From Enterobacter hormaechei ATCC 49162 (GTDB lineage Bacteria > Pseudomonadota > Gammaproteobacteria > Enterobacterales > Enterobacteriaceae): DNA of 64,000 nt. Numbering within the stretch: position 1 is the first letter of the stretch; every line of letters starts with the position of its first letter. The translations under genes were made by a program, and so were the position numbers. The stretch spans positions 3,224,001 through 3,288,000 of the forward strand of contig NZ_MKEQ01000001.1 of the NCBI RefSeq assembly GCF_001875655.1, read 5' to 3'. Below, piece by piece: positions 22,759 through 32,049 of the stretch. Under the pieces are notes generated by a model, which did no database searches, was not told the DNA's origin, and saw only the letters and a program-made list of their open reading frames with translations.

Positions 22759-23898
22759 ATGGTCTTGCATTCCACGCGCTGGCTGGCGCTCAGCTATTTC
22801 ACCTATTTCTTTAGTTACGGTATTTTTCTGCCTTTCTGGAGCGTCTGGCTCAAGGGAATTGGTCTGACGCCTGAAACCATCGGCATCCTGCTAGGCGCAG
22901 GGCTGGTGGCTCGTTTCCTGGGTAGCCTGCTGATTGCGCCCCGCGTCAGCGATCCCTCCTTACTGATTAAAGCGGTGCGAATTCTGGCCCTGCTGACGCT
23001 GGTCTTTGCGGCCTGTTTCTGGGTCAGCCACCAGTTTGCCTGGCTGATGGTGGTGATGGTTGGCTTTAACCTCTTCTTCTCCCCGCTGGTGCCGCTGACG
23101 GATGCGCTGGCGAACACCTGGCAAAAGCAGATCACCATGGACTATGGCCGCGTACGCCTGTGGGGATCGATTGCCTTCGTGATCGGCTCAGCGCTGGTGG
23201 GAAAACTGGTCAGCCTCTATGACTACCGTGCCATTCTGGCACTGTTAACGCTCGGCATCGCCTCGATGCTGCTCGGTATGTTGCTGCGTCCATCGGTGAT
23301 GCCGCAGGGCGAAAGCCGTCATCAGGAGAGTGCCGGCTGGCCCGCCTGGCGCTCGCTGGTGGCGCAAAGCTGGCGTTTCCTGGCCTGTGTCTGTCTGCTC
23401 CAGGGGGCACATGCGGCCTATTACGGTTTCAGCGCCATCTACTGGCAGGGGGCGGGTTACTCGGCTTCTGCGGTAGGCTACCTGTGGTCGCTCGGCGTGG
23501 TTGCGGAGGTCATTATCTTCGCGCTGAGCCAAAAACTGTTCCGTCGTTTCGGGGCGCGTGACCTGCTCCTGCTTTCCGCCGTGTGCGGCGTGGCGCGCTG
23601 GGGCATCATGGGCTGGACGACGGAGCTGCCGTGGCTGATTGTGGCGCAAATCCTGCACTGCGGAACCTTCACCGTCTGCCATCTTGCGGCGATGCGCTAC
23701 ATTGCGGCGCGAGAGGGTGGGGACGTTATTCGTCTTCAGGCGGTCTATTCAGCGGTGGCGATGGGCGGCAGCATTGCGGTGATGACCGTATTTGCCGGTT
23801 TCCTCTATCAGCACCTGGGGCACGGTGTGTTCTGGGTCATGGCACTGGTCGCTTTACCGGCCATCGTCATCCGCCCAAAGGTGGCTGCTCGCACGTAA
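22759..23898 (+). CDS. hcaT: Major facilitator transporter HcaT
   Basis: A 379-residue transporter with twelve predicted membrane segments, very similar to E. coli HcaT, the putative 3-phenylpropionate importer. ATG 22759 was chosen because it gives the conserved MVLHSTRWLALSYFTYFFSYG start and is preceded by GGGAGGGA. The frame is open upstream to 22705. Signature: DYGRVRLWGSIAFVIGSAL near residue 132. The catabolic genes hcaREFCBD that adjoin hcaT in E. coli are not present, so its substrate here is open. The stop codon abuts the convergent csiE stop with no gap. Confidence 0.9.
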   Translation: MVLHSTRWLALSYFTYFFSYGIFLPFWSVWLKGIGLTPETIGILLGAGLVARFLGSLLIAPRVSDPSLLIKAVRILALLTLVFAACFWVSHQFAWLMVVMVGFNLFFSPLVPLTDALANTWQKQITMDYGRVRLWGSIAFVIGSALVGKLVSLYDYRAILALLTLGIASMLLGMLLRPSVMPQGESRHQESAGWPAWRSLVAQSWRFLACVCLLQGAHAAYYGFSAIYWQGAGYSASAVGYLWSLGVVAEVIIFALSQKLFRRFGARDLLLLSAVCGVARWGIMGWTTELPWLIVAQILHCGTFTVCHLAAMRYIAAREGGDVIRLQAVYSAVAMGGSIAVMTVFAGFLYQHLGHGVFWVMALVALPAIVIRPKVAART

Positions 23899-25176
23899 CT
23901 ACGATTCGAGCATAACGCGAATATGTTCCTGCTGCTGCGTGTTCAGGGTCTCAACGGCATGAATGAGCGGCGGCGAGAACAGCGGCAGGGCGGTTGGATA
24001 GGGCGTAATGACCAGCGCTGCTTCGCGGGGGGCGCCCTCTTTTTTAAACGCTTCCAGGCTAAGATAACGAATATTGAGCGGCAGCAGCGTCAGCTCGCGA
24101 AGCTGCTGCTCAATCAGCTCCTCACAGGCTTTATCTTCCCCCGTTAACAGGACCACCTGTTTTTCATGCAGATCGGTTTCCTGCATCAGCCAGGCACCAA
24201 AAATCACCGCCACCAGAGCCATCTCTTCACCGGAGAATCGCAGACCAAATTCGGCTTCCAGTTCAAACAGCGCCTCTTTGGTGGTGCGGAGCAGCCGGGG
24301 GTACAGACGGTGGATCTCTTCCGGCAGACTGTTGTCGATACCAATATCAAATAAGGAGCGGTCCAGCGCCTGAGCGAGATGAATGTAAAGCTGATCGGTC
24401 AGCCCTTGCTCATCGCTGAAGTTCATCCCGGTTTGCGCCCGGAAACGGGCAATCATACGCACGATGGCGCGACGCAGGCGCTGATCCTGCTGGTGTTTAT
24501 CCAGCACCGGGTCGGGCGTGCGGAGCATCATAAACAGCAGCGCCAGGAACAGTTGTTCATCGCTGTGCGTTCCCTGCGGAACGCGCCGCTTCCAGTGGCG
24601 GACAATTTCCTGCGCCGTAAAGTACTCCCCTCGGGACTGCGTCCAGCTGCGCTGAACGGGGGAAAACTGCGGCGTGTTGCCCAGATGATGCTGAATCAGA
24701 CAGTATTGCAGATAAAGCTGTAAAAACTGCACGTCGCGGGTCTCAAACTGACGCTGAAGCTTGCGCGCGCAAAAGTTGATAAGCGCCCGAAGATTCGCAT
24801 CGTCATAAAGCGGGCGGGCAATGCCGTGCTGTTTGAGCGCGGTTTTTAAGGCCGGGGTGAACTGTTGCGCGACAAAATGCGGACACAGCCGGAGCGCCCT
24901 GCGCAGCCAGTGCAGCAGGCACAAACGCTGGTTCAGGGCGGAACCCTCAATTCGGTAGCAGCCATCGTGGTGCGTGACGATATCAAGCCGATGATAGCGC
25001 TGGATTTCATCGCGCGTCTCGGCTATATCTTGCCGTGCCATGACGTCGTCCACGCCGTTGGCAGCGATTATGCTCTGTGCGGTGATGGCAGCATCGGGCA
25101 GGTAAAGCATCAAAAGCACCTGGCAGCGGCGCTGCGAACTGGAAAGCACAGATGGAATTTCAAGCGTCGTCATCAT
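23899..25176 (-). CDS. csiE: Stationary-phase-inducible protein CsiE
   Basis: A 425-residue protein matching E. coli CsiE, whose gene is induced in stationary phase under sigma-S and cAMP-CRP control. It has an N-terminal winged-helix-like region and two PRD-like (PTS regulation) domains (about 160-270 and 280-385), which suggests a transcriptional antiterminator or regulator-like protein, although its molecular role is unknown. Start MMTTLEIPSVLSSSQRRC at 25176. A TGTGA half-site lies just upstream (25192-25196), but a full CRP palindrome is not seen. Confidence 0.9.
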   Translation of the reverse strand: MMTTLEIPSVLSSSQRRCQVLLMLYLPDAAITAQSIIAANGVDDVMARQDIAETRDEIQRYHRLDIVTHHDGCYRIEGSALNQRLCLLHWLRRALRLCPHFVAQQFTPALKTALKQHGIARPLYDDANLRALINFCARKLQRQFETRDVQFLQLYLQYCLIQHHLGNTPQFSPVQRSWTQSRGEYFTAQEIVRHWKRRVPQGTHSDEQLFLALLFMMLRTPDPVLDKHQQDQRLRRAIVRMIARFRAQTGMNFSDEQGLTDQLYIHLAQALDRSLFDIGIDNSLPEEIHRLYPRLLRTTKEALFELEAEFGLRFSGEEMALVAVIFGAWLMQETDLHEKQVVLLTGEDKACEELIEQQLRELTLLPLNIRYLSLEAFKKEGAPREAALVITPYPTALPLFSPPLIHAVETLNTQQQEHIRVMLES

Positions 25177-25301
25177 CTGTCGGGTATCCAGTGTGAATGT
25201 TTGATAAGAATAGCTAAAGGATGGGCGCTGAAAAGCGCACCGGCAGGCCTTTCATTCAGGATTGCTGGCGAACATCACAGAATTTTTGACGTGAGGAACA
25301 G

Positions 25302-25940
25302 ATGCAAATAGTTAAACAAAGCGCGGTAGCGTTATTTTTGGCGGTTTTCACTTTCACTGCCTGCGCACACCCTCACAGTTTTATCAGCCTGAAAACCGAG
25401 CTGGTGACGGACGGCACACAGCTTAGCGGCCTGAAAATGCGCTGGACGATGGATGAAATCACCTCCGCCGATCTGCTGTACGATGCCGGTAATGCCAGGC
25501 CTGGCGATGAGATCTGGAAAAAGCTGGCGGCGGAAGTCATGGCCAATGTGCTGGGTCAGCACTACTTCACCGAGTTCTGGCACAACGGACAAAAGGTGAA
25601 GTTTCTTAACCGTCCCACCGAGTACGGCATGACCCGCGACGGCCATCAGGCGGTGCTTACGTTTATCCTTCCGCTGGCGCATCCGCAGCCGCTGGCCGGG
25701 CAGAAATACACGTTTTCCACGTTTGATCCAAGTTACTATGTCGACATGCATTACGCGGAGGACAGTGACGTGCAGTTGCCAGAAATATTGCAAAAAAGCT
25801 GTAAAATTGCCGTTCACACCCCGACACCCAGCGAAGAGACGCTGAACTTTGCCGTTTCCCTTGATAAAGAAGATGCGCCTCCAGAAGACATGGAATTAGG
25901 TAAACAGTTTGCGCAGGAGGTGACGTTGCAATGTCAGTGA
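25302..25940 (+). CDS. zevA: Periplasmic DUF1007 protein, zinc-uptake partner ZevA
   Basis: A 212-residue DUF1007 protein with an N-terminal Sec signal peptide (MQIVKQSAVALFLAVFTFTACA, cleavage probably before HPHSF). The mature protein begins with histidines typical of metal-handling proteins of this family. In Haemophilus the pair ZevA (DUF1007) and ZevB (NicO-type transporter) is needed for zinc acquisition. The adjoining gene, overlapping by ten bases, is that transporter, supporting the assignment. Nickel or cobalt remain possible substrates. E. coli has yfhR at this place instead. Confidence 0.78.
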   Translation: MQIVKQSAVALFLAVFTFTACAHPHSFISLKTELVTDGTQLSGLKMRWTMDEITSADLLYDAGNARPGDEIWKKLAAEVMANVLGQHYFTEFWHNGQKVKFLNRPTEYGMTRDGHQAVLTFILPLAHPQPLAGQKYTFSTFDPSYYVDMHYAEDSDVQLPEILQKSCKIAVHTPTPSEETLNFAVSLDKEDAPPEDMELGKQFAQEVTLQCQ

Positions 25941-26911
25941 TCTCCTCCCCGGCTCGAAAACCGCGCCGCTGGCTCCCTCTGTGGCCGCTGGCGCTCTTTG
26001 TGTTGTTAGCGGTTGGCGGTGCGCTCTGGCTGTGGCAGGCATGGCCGCAGGTGATGATGAAAAGCATCCTCTGGCAGCGGGAAGTCAATCAGCAGATGAG
26101 CGGTCTGCTGAAAGCCGTGGCGGAAAATCCGACGAAAGCGGGCGGATCGCTTCTGGCGTTCAGCTTCATCTATGGCGTGCTGCATGCGCTGGGGCCGGGA
26201 CACGGCAAAATCGTGATCACGACCTGGCTTGCCACGCATCCTTCAAAGCTGAAATCGAGTATCGGCCTGACGCTGGCTTCCTCTCTGCTTCAGGGCGGTG
26301 TGGCGATTGCGCTGGTCGTGGTCGTCCTTTCGTTGCTACAGCTGCCTGCCCGTCAGCTGCATATGAGCAGCTTCTGGCTGGAGAAGGGGAGCTACGCGCT
26401 GGTGGGCTTGCTGGGGCTACTCCTCTGCTGGCGAGCGCTGAAAAAACTGCGCGCGTTACTGCAAAAGCCTAAATTCAAAGCCTTTACGCCGCATCACGTT
26501 CACCATGAAAACTGCGGGTGCGGGCATCAGCATCTGCCGACGCAGGAGCAGTTACAGCGCGGTGACGACTGGCGCGCGCGCCTGATGATTATTCTGTCTA
26601 TGGGAATGCGTCCGTGCTCGGGCGCAATTATGGTGCTGCTGTTCAGTAAAGTGATTGGCGTATTTGGCTGGGGCATGCTCTCGGCGCTGGCGATGGCGGC
26701 GGGCACGTCTCTCACCATTTCGTCTTTAGCGCTGCTGGTTCATAGCTTCCGTCAGCTGGCGATAAAACTCAGCGGCAATAAAACGCCGGTATTGTGGCGA
26801 CAGGTTGGCTGGACGACGCTAGCGCTGGCGGGTGGGGTGATCCTGCTGGTGGCTGCGGTGACGATGTGGATGAGCGCGGTGCCGGTGGGGAGGGGATTAC
26901 GGCCTTTCTAG
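25931..26911 (+). CDS. zevB: NicO/RcnA-family metal transporter ZevB
   Basis: A 326-residue inner-membrane protein with about seven hydrophobic segments. The family motifs HALGPGHGK (near residue 84) and MGMRPCSGAIMVL (near 223) are visible, together with a His/Cys-rich cytoplasmic loop (HHVHHENCGCGHQH, near residue 186) expected to bind divalent metal. Paired with zevA by an overlapping start. Known members transport Ni, Co or Zn; zinc is preferred from the ZevA pairing, by analogy to Haemophilus. No clear Zur box was found upstream of zevA. Confidence 0.8.
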   Translation: MSVISSPARKPRRWLPLWPLALFVLLAVGGALWLWQAWPQVMMKSILWQREVNQQMSGLLKAVAENPTKAGGSLLAFSFIYGVLHALGPGHGKIVITTWLATHPSKLKSSIGLTLASSLLQGGVAIALVVVVLSLLQLPARQLHMSSFWLEKGSYALVGLLGLLLCWRALKKLRALLQKPKFKAFTPHHVHHENCGCGHQHLPTQEQLQRGDDWRARLMIILSMGMRPCSGAIMVLLFSKVIGVFGWGMLSALAMAAGTSLTISSLALLVHSFRQLAIKLSGNKTPVLWRQVGWTTLALAGGVILLVAAVTMWMSAVPVGRGLRPF

Positions 26912-26927
26912 CGTACTGAGGGATTGT

Positions 26928-26957
26928 GTAGGCCCGGTACGCGAAGCGCCACCGGGC
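26928..26957. repeat. Single REP element between zevB and suhB
   Basis: GTAGGCCCGGTACGCGAAGC followed by GCCACCGGGC forms a REP-type palindrome between convergent zevB and suhB. Confidence 0.85.
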
Positions 26958-26970
26958 TTAACAAACGGGA

Positions 26971-27774
26971 TTAACGCTTCAGCGCATCGCTCAGTTCGTC
27001 ACGCATGTTAGCCAGCATGGCTTTAACAACGCGTGGGTTACCTGCAACGATGTTGCCGGTAGACATATAGTTATGACCGCCGGTGAAGTCGCAAACAATG
27101 GCGCCAGCTTCACGTGCGATCAGCTCGCCCGCCGCAAAGTCCCATGGCTTCAGGGACAGTTCGAAGTAACCGTCAACGCGACCGGTCGCCACGTAGGCCA
27201 GATCCAGCGCCGCAGAGCCGGTGCGACGGAAGTCCGCGCATTCGGTGAACAGTTTGCCCAGGATATTCATATAAGTGGTTGCGTGCTGCTTCGCCTTGAA
27301 CGGGAAGCCGGTCGCCAGGATGGTGCCGTCGAGATCGCGTGCATTGCTGCAACGCAGACGGTAGCCGTTCAGCTGTGCGCCCTGACCGCGGGTAGCGGTG
27401 AATAGTTCGTTACGCATTGGATCGTAAACAACGGCGACTTCAGTACGGCCTTTAATGCGTACTGCGATAGACACAGAGAAGTGTGGCAGGCGTTTGACGA
27501 AGTTGGTGGTGCCATCCAGTGGATCGATAACCCATTGAACATCCTGATCGGTACCTTCATGTTCACCGCTTTCTTCGGTGATGATGGTGTGCTGCGGGTA
27601 AGATTTGCGGATCGTTTCGATAATAATCGCTTCTGCGGCTTTATCGACGTTAGTCACGAAATCATTGCTGCCTTTCTGGCTGGTTTCTACGGAGTCTGGG
27701 GTTTCGTAGTGTTTGGCAATTACATTACCCGCCTTGCGCGCTGCGCGCACGGCGATGGTCAGCATCGGATGCAT
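26971..27774 (-). CDS. suhB: Inositol-1-monophosphatase / Nus factor SuhB
   Basis: SuhB has inositol monophosphatase activity and is also part of the rRNA antitermination complex with NusA/B/E/G. 267 residues as in E. coli. Metal-binding motifs: GSNDFVTNVDKAAE, ITEESGEHEG, WVIDPLDGTTNFVKRLPHF, and the C-terminal SLKPWDFAAGELIAREAG. A minus-strand -10 TATACT is at 27824-27819. Divergent from trmJ as in E. coli. Confidence 0.97.
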   Translation of the reverse strand: MHPMLTIAVRAARKAGNVIAKHYETPDSVETSQKGSNDFVTNVDKAAEAIIIETIRKSYPQHTIITEESGEHEGTDQDVQWVIDPLDGTTNFVKRLPHFSVSIAVRIKGRTEVAVVYDPMRNELFTATRGQGAQLNGYRLRCSNARDLDGTILATGFPFKAKQHATTYMNILGKLFTECADFRRTGSAALDLAYVATGRVDGYFELSLKPWDFAAGELIAREAGAIVCDFTGGHNYMSTGNIVAGNPRVVKAMLANMRDELSDALKR

Positions 27775-27906
27775 CGGTCTCTCTCACTGGATGTTAAAGA
27801 ACAGGAAAATCGGCGCAGAGTATAGCAGCGGGATCGGATTATGTCTCTCGTTTATGATAATATGCCCGAATATTCTTCAGACACTGAATCCAGACATCTA
27901 AAAATT

Positions 27907-28632
27907 ATGCTGCAAAACATTCGAATCGTGCTGGTCGAAACATCGCACACCGGCAACATGGGCTCTGTGGCCCGCGCTATGAAAACCATGGGCTTAACGA
28001 ACCTGTGGCTGGTTAACCCGCTGGTGAAACCAGACTCTCAGGCTATTGCTCTGGCGGCCGGCGCCAGCGACGTGATCGGGAATGCGCAGATCGTGGACAC
28101 CCTGGATGAAGCCTTGGCCGGTTGCAGCCTGGTGGTGGGGACCAGCGCGCGCTCCCGTACGCTGCCCTGGCCGATGCTGGACCCGCGCGAATGCGGCCTG
28201 AAAAGCGTCGCAGAAGCGGAACAGGCGCCGGTTGCGCTGGTGTTTGGCCGTGAACGCGTTGGCCTGACCAACGAGGAACTACAGAAGTGCCACTACCACG
28301 TGGCGATTGCCGCCAACCCGGAATACAGTTCGCTGAACCTGGCGATGGCGGTACAGGTGATCGCCTACGAAGTGCGCATGGCATGGCTGGCGACGCAGGA
28401 GAAACCGGTCGAACCTAAAGAAGAGGCGGCCTACCCGCTGGTGGACGATCTGGAGCGTTTCTACGGTCATCTGGAGCAGACGCTGCTCTCTACCGGCTTC
28501 ATCCGTGAAGGCCACCCCGGCCAGGTGATGAACAAGCTGCGCCGTATGTTCACCCGCGCGCGCCCGGAAAGCCAGGAGCTGAACATCCTGCGCGGAATTC
28601 TGGCGTCGATTGAGCAGAAGAATAAAGCGTAA
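27907..28632 (+). CDS. trmJ: tRNA (cytidine/uridine-2'-O)-methyltransferase TrmJ
   Basis: TrmJ methylates the 2'-O of nucleotide 32 in certain tRNAs using S-adenosylmethionine. 241 residues: SPOUT fold with the motif [16 protein letters not shown] near residue 15 and the knot region [16 protein letters not shown] and [17 protein letters not shown] 27907 was chosen because [12 protein letters not shown] is the family terminus; the frame extends upstream to 27841 without matching known TrmJ. A TATGATAAT-type -10 lies at 27853-27861. Confidence 0.95.
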   Translation: MLQNIRIVLVETSHTGNMGSVARAMKTMGLTNLWLVNPLVKPDSQAIALAAGASDVIGNAQIVDTLDEALAGCSLVVGTSARSRTLPWPMLDPRECGLKSVAEAEQAPVALVFGRERVGLTNEELQKCHYHVAIAANPEYSSLNLAMAVQVIAYEVRMAWLATQEKPVEPKEEAAYPLVDDLERFYGHLEQTLLSTGFIREGHPGQVMNKLRRMFTRARPESQELNILRGILASIEQKNKA

Positions 28633-28646
28633 TTTTGCGCGTTGTT

Positions 28647-28713
28647 GCCCGGCGGCGCTTTGCTTGCACGGGCCTACGGTTTTGTAGGTCGGGTAAGCGC
28701 AGCGCCACCCGAC
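28647..28713. repeat. REP pair (BIME) between trmJ and iscR
   Basis: Two inverted REP palindromes, 28647-28677 (begins GCCCGGCGGCGC) and 28684-28713 (begins GTAGGTCGGGTAAGCGC), separated by six bases, in the trmJ 3' region. Confidence 0.87.
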
Positions 28714-28736
28714 AAAAAAACGGCACGGAACGTTAA

Positions 28737-28786
28737 ATACCTGACTAAAACAGTCAAGTAAATAGTTGACCAATTTAGTCAGGAAT
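28737..28786 (+). promoter_or_regulatory. Tandem IscR type-1 operators
   Basis: Two adjacent 25-base sites, 28737-28761 (ATACCTGACTAAAACAGTCA...) and 28762-28786 (ATAGTTGACCAATTTAGTCA...), fit the type-1 IscR pattern with GACT/AGTC cores. Cluster-bound IscR represses the isc operon here in E. coli. The iscR ATG is 82 bases further on. Confidence 0.88.
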
Positions 28787-28868
28787 GTCAGACTTGGCCC
28801 TGCTATGCAATACCCCCATTTTACAATAAAAAACCCCGGGCAGGGGCGAGTTTGAGGTTAAGTAAGAC

Positions 28869-29360
28869 ATGAGACTGACATCTAAAGGGCGTTATGCCGT
28901 GACCGCGATGCTGGACGTTGCGCTCAACTCCGAAGCGGGCCCGGTTCCGTTGGCTGATATTTCTGAACGACAAGGGATCTCCCTCTCTTACCTGGAACAG
29001 CTGTTCTCCAGACTGCGTAAAAATGGACTGGTGTCCAGCGTTCGTGGCCCGGGTGGCGGTTATCTGCTGGGTAAAGACGCGGGTAGTATTGCGGTTGGCG
29101 AAGTGATTAGCGCGGTTGACGAATCCGTTGACGCGACCCGTTGCCAGGGTAAAGGCGGCTGTCAGGGCGGCGATAAATGCCTGACCCACGCGCTGTGGCG
29201 CGATCTGAGCGACCGTCTGACCGGCTTCCTGAATAACATCACCCTGGGTGAACTGGTTAATAACCAGGAAGTTCTGGATGTCTCTGGTCGTCAGCATAGT
29301 CAGGATTCACAGCGCAGCACCCGCACGCAGGACGCCATCGACGTTAAACTGCGCGCGTAA
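28869..29360 (+). CDS. iscR: Fe-S cluster-sensing regulator IscR
   Basis: IscR is an Rrf2-family repressor of the isc operon that binds a [2Fe-2S] cluster; the apo form also controls other genes such as suf. 163 residues: winged helix-turn-helix about 1-75 and cluster ligands Cys92, Cys98, Cys104 and His107 ([20 protein letters not shown]). First gene of the isc operon behind tandem IscR sites, so autoregulated. Confidence 0.98.
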   Translation: MRLTSKGRYAVTAMLDVALNSEAGPVPLADISERQGISLSYLEQLFSRLRKNGLVSSVRGPGGGYLLGKDAGSIAVGEVISAVDESVDATRCQGKGGCQGGDKCLTHALWRDLSDRLTGFLNNITLGELVNNQEVLDVSGRQHSQDSQRSTRTQDAIDVKLRA

Positions 29361-29384
29361 TTAAAAAGATAAGTATTCAGAATC

Positions 29385-29412
29385 AGGCCGGGGTGGTCAC
29401 ACCCCGCGTACT
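29385..29412 (+). promoter_or_regulatory. Hairpin in the iscR-iscS intergenic region
   Basis: The 117-base iscR-iscS gap contains a GC-rich hairpin (GCCGGGGTG with CACCCCGCG, roughly 29386-29408). In E. coli a structure here protects the iscR 3' end when the RNA RyhB triggers decay of iscSUA, uncoupling iscR from the rest. Function here is inferred from position. Confidence 0.6.
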
Positions 29413-29477
29413 CGGTCGTACATCCAGCCGGTTGCCTGATTCCTTGCATTGAAGCGATGTACGGAGTTTATAGAGCA

Positions 29478-30692
29478 ATGAAATTACCGATTTATCTCGA
29501 CTACTCCGCAACCACGCCGGTGGACCCGCGTGTTGCCGAGAAAATGATGCAGTGTCTGACCCTGGACGGAAACTTTGGTAACCCAGCTTCCCGTTCACAC
29601 CGTTTTGGCTGGCATGCTGAAGAGGCGGTTGATATCGCCCGTAATCAGATTGCTGACCTGGTCGGTGCCGACCCGCGTGAAATTGTTTTCACCTCCGGTG
29701 CGACCGAATCCGACAACCTGGCGATCAAAGGTGCAGCCAACTTTTATCAGAAAAAAGGCAAGCACATCATCACCAGCAAAACCGAACACAAAGCCGTGCT
29801 GGATACCTGCCGTCAGCTGGAGCGTGAAGGGTTCGAAGTGACTTACCTGGCGCCACAGAGCAACGGGATCATCGACCTGAAAGAGCTCGAAGCGGCGATG
29901 CGTGATGACACCATTCTGGTCTCCATCATGCACGTTAACAACGAAATCGGCGTTGTTCAGGACATCGCTACCATCGGCGAAATGTGCCGTGCGCGCGGCA
30001 TCATCTACCACGTGGATGCGACCCAGAGCGTGGGCAAACTGCCTATCGACCTGAGCCAGCTGAAAGTGGACCTGATGTCCTTCTCCGGTCACAAAATCTA
30101 TGGCCCGAAAGGGATCGGCGCGCTGTACGTTCGTCGTAAGCCACGTATCCGCATCGAAGCACAGATGCACGGCGGCGGTCACGAGCGCGGCATGCGTTCC
30201 GGTACGCTGCCTGTTCACCAGATCGTGGGCATGGGCGAAGCATACCGCATTGCGAAAGAAGAGATGGAATCCGAGATGGCGCGCCTGCGTACGCTGCGTA
30301 ACCGTCTGTGGGACGGCGTGAAAGATATGGAAGAAGTGTATCTGAACGGCGATCTCGAGCAGGGCGCACCGAACATCCTCAACGTCAGCTTCAACTATGT
30401 TGAAGGCGAGTCGCTGATCATGGCGCTGAAAGACCTGGCCGTTTCGTCCGGCTCTGCCTGTACGTCTGCAAGCCTGGAGCCATCCTACGTGCTGCGCGCG
30501 CTGGGCATGACCGACGAGCTGGCACACAGCTCTATCCGTTTCTCTTTAGGTCGTTTCACTACCGAAGAAGAGATTGACTACACCATCAAGCTGGTTCGTA
30601 ACTCCATTGGCCGTCTGCGCGACCTTTCTCCACTGTGGGAAATGTTCAAGCAGGGCGTGGATCTGAACAGCATTGAATGGTCACATCACTAA
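29478..30692 (+). CDS. iscS: Cysteine desulfurase IscS
   Basis: IscS takes sulfur from cysteine and delivers it as persulfide to IscU, and also to tRNA-thiolation and cofactor pathways. 404 residues, exactly E. coli length. PLP lysine Lys206 in [12 protein letters not shown]; persulfide Cys328 in [17 protein letters not shown] 29478 begins [17 protein letters not shown]; upstream in-frame codons to 29457 are not conserved. Confidence 0.98.
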   Translation: MKLPIYLDYSATTPVDPRVAEKMMQCLTLDGNFGNPASRSHRFGWHAEEAVDIARNQIADLVGADPREIVFTSGATESDNLAIKGAANFYQKKGKHIITSKTEHKAVLDTCRQLEREGFEVTYLAPQSNGIIDLKELEAAMRDDTILVSIMHVNNEIGVVQDIATIGEMCRARGIIYHVDATQSVGKLPIDLSQLKVDLMSFSGHKIYGPKGIGALYVRRKPRIRIEAQMHGGGHERGMRSGTLPVHQIVGMGEAYRIAKEEMESEMARLRTLRNRLWDGVKDMEEVYLNGDLEQGAPNILNVSFNYVEGESLIMALKDLAVSSGSACTSASLEPSYVLRALGMTDELAHSSIRFSLGRFTTEEEIDYTIKLVRNSIGRLRDLSPLWEMFKQGVDLNSIEWSHH

Positions 30693-30716
30693 TCGGTACA
30701 TAAGGAGAATTCAATC

Positions 30717-31103
30717 ATGGCATACAGCGAAAAAGTTATTGATCATTACGAGAACCCGCGCAACGTTGGCTCTTTTGACAACAGCGACGAGAGCGTAGGT
30801 AGCGGTATGGTTGGCGCGCCAGCGTGTGGCGACGTGATGAAGTTGCAGATTAAAGTCAACAATGAAGGTATCATTGAAGACGCGCGCTTCAAGACCTACG
30901 GCTGCGGTTCTGCTATCGCCTCCAGCTCCCTGGTCACCGAATGGGTGAAAGGGAAGTCTCTGGACGAAGCACAGGCAATCAAAAACACGGATATTGCTGA
31001 AGAACTCGAACTGCCACCGGTGAAAATTCACTGTTCAATTCTGGCAGAAGACGCGATCAAAGCCGCCATTGCGGATTACAAAAGCAAACGTGAAGCAAAA
31101 TAA
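30717..31103 (+). CDS. iscU: Fe-S cluster scaffold IscU
   Basis: IscU is the scaffold on which [2Fe-2S] and [4Fe-4S] clusters are built before transfer with HscA/HscB. 128 residues with cluster ligands Cys37, Cys63 and Cys106 and the HscA-recognition motif LPPVK at 99-103. AAGGAG ribosome site before ATG. 24 bases after iscS in the operon. Confidence 0.98.
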   Translation: MAYSEKVIDHYENPRNVGSFDNSDESVGSGMVGAPACGDVMKLQIKVNNEGIIEDARFKTYGCGSAIASSSLVTEWVKGKSLDEAQAIKNTDIAEELELPPVKIHCSILAEDAIKAAIADYKSKREAK

Positions 31104-31116
31104 TTGAGGTTTGAGT

Positions 31117-31440
31117 ATGTCGATTACCCTTAGCGACAGCGCTGCCGCGCGAGTAAGCTCTTTTCTGGCGAACCGTGGTAAAGGCTTTGGCCTGCGACTG
31201 GGCGTACGTACCTCCGGCTGTTCTGGTATGGCTTACGTACTGGAGTTTGTTGACGAACCGGCGTCTGATGACACCGTGTTTGAAGACAAGGGCGTGAAGG
31301 TGGTGGTCGATGGCAAAAGCCTGCAATTCCTCAACGGCACTCAGCTGGACTTCGTAAAAGAAGGCCTGAACGAAGGGTTCAAATTCACGAACCCGAACGT
31401 CAAAGACGAGTGTGGTTGCGGCGAAAGCTTCCACGTTTAA
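31117..31440 (+). CDS. iscA: A-type Fe-S carrier IscA
   Basis: IscA carries iron or Fe-S clusters to targets. 107 residues; conserved cysteines Cys35, Cys99 and Cys101 ([16 protein letters not shown]). ATG 31117 matches the E. coli start MSITLSD; an in-frame TTG at 31111 is less likely. 13 bases after iscU. Confidence 0.97.
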   Translation: MSITLSDSAAARVSSFLANRGKGFGLRLGVRTSGCSGMAYVLEFVDEPASDDTVFEDKGVKVVVDGKSLQFLNGTQLDFVKEGLNEGFKFTNPNVKDECGCGESFHV

Positions 31441-31455
31441 CCGCGCGTCATCCGA

Positions 31456-31495
31456 AACCCCACCGTGGCTTACCCGCTACGCGTGGGGTTTGTTC
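31456..31495 (+). terminator. Hairpin between iscA and hscB
   Basis: The stem AACCCCAC (31456-31463) pairs with GTGGGGTT (31483-31490), followed by TGTT. With hscB-hscA-fdx-iscX continuing 24 bases later, it may act as a partial terminator or a processing barrier that lowers downstream expression relative to iscSUA. Confidence 0.55.
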
Positions 31496-31519
31496 TAACA
31501 GGCTACCCCTGAGATTGTT

Positions 31520-32035
31520 ATGGATTACTTCACTCTCTTCGGACTACCCGCTCAATACCCGATCGATCTCCAGGCGCTGACGATCCGTTTTCAGGATCTC
31601 CAGCGTCAGTACCATCCGGATAAATTCGCCAGCGGGACGCAGGCAGAGCAGCTGGCTGCGGTATCACACTCCGCAACCATCAACCAGGCCTGGCAAACGC
31701 TGCGTCATCCCCTGGCGCGCGCAGAATATCTGCTCTCGCTCCACGGTTTCGATCTGGCGAGCGAACAGCATACCGTGCGTGACACCGCCTTTCTGATGGA
31801 ACAGCTGGAGCTTCGCGAAGAGCTGGATGAGATTGAACAGGCGAAAGACGAAGCGCGTCTGGAACGTTTTATTCAACGCGTGAAGGGCATGTTCGATACC
31901 CGCCATCAGCAGATGGTGGAGCAACTGAACAACGAGACCTGGGACGTGGCGGCAGACACTGTGCGTAAACTCCGTTTTCTCGATAAACTGCGAAGCAGTG
32001 CTGAACAACTCGAAGAAAAGCTGCTCGATTTTTAA
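31520..32035 (+). CDS. hscB: Fe-S co-chaperone HscB (Hsc20)
   Basis: HscB is a J-domain protein that brings IscU to HscA and stimulates its ATPase. 171 residues: J domain about 1-75 with the HPD motif at 32-34 (QYHPDKFAS) and a C-terminal three-helix bundle that binds IscU (about 90-171). Start ATG 31520; hscA follows after 14 bases. Confidence 0.97.
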   Translation: MDYFTLFGLPAQYPIDLQALTIRFQDLQRQYHPDKFASGTQAEQLAAVSHSATINQAWQTLRHPLARAEYLLSLHGFDLASEQHTVRDTAFLMEQLELREELDEIEQAKDEARLERFIQRVKGMFDTRHQQMVEQLNNETWDVAADTVRKLRFLDKLRSSAEQLEEKLLDF

Positions 32036-32049
32036 TTTCGGAAGCAATT

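Noticed and set aside
24865..25311. 148-codon frame on the plus strand opposite csiE
   Set aside because: Overlaps csiE and its promoter in reverse; no conserved features.
28647..28713. Possible CRISPR-like or terminator repeat before iscR
   Set aside because: Only two inverted units with REP sequence, no regular spacers, and no T-run in the right orientation.
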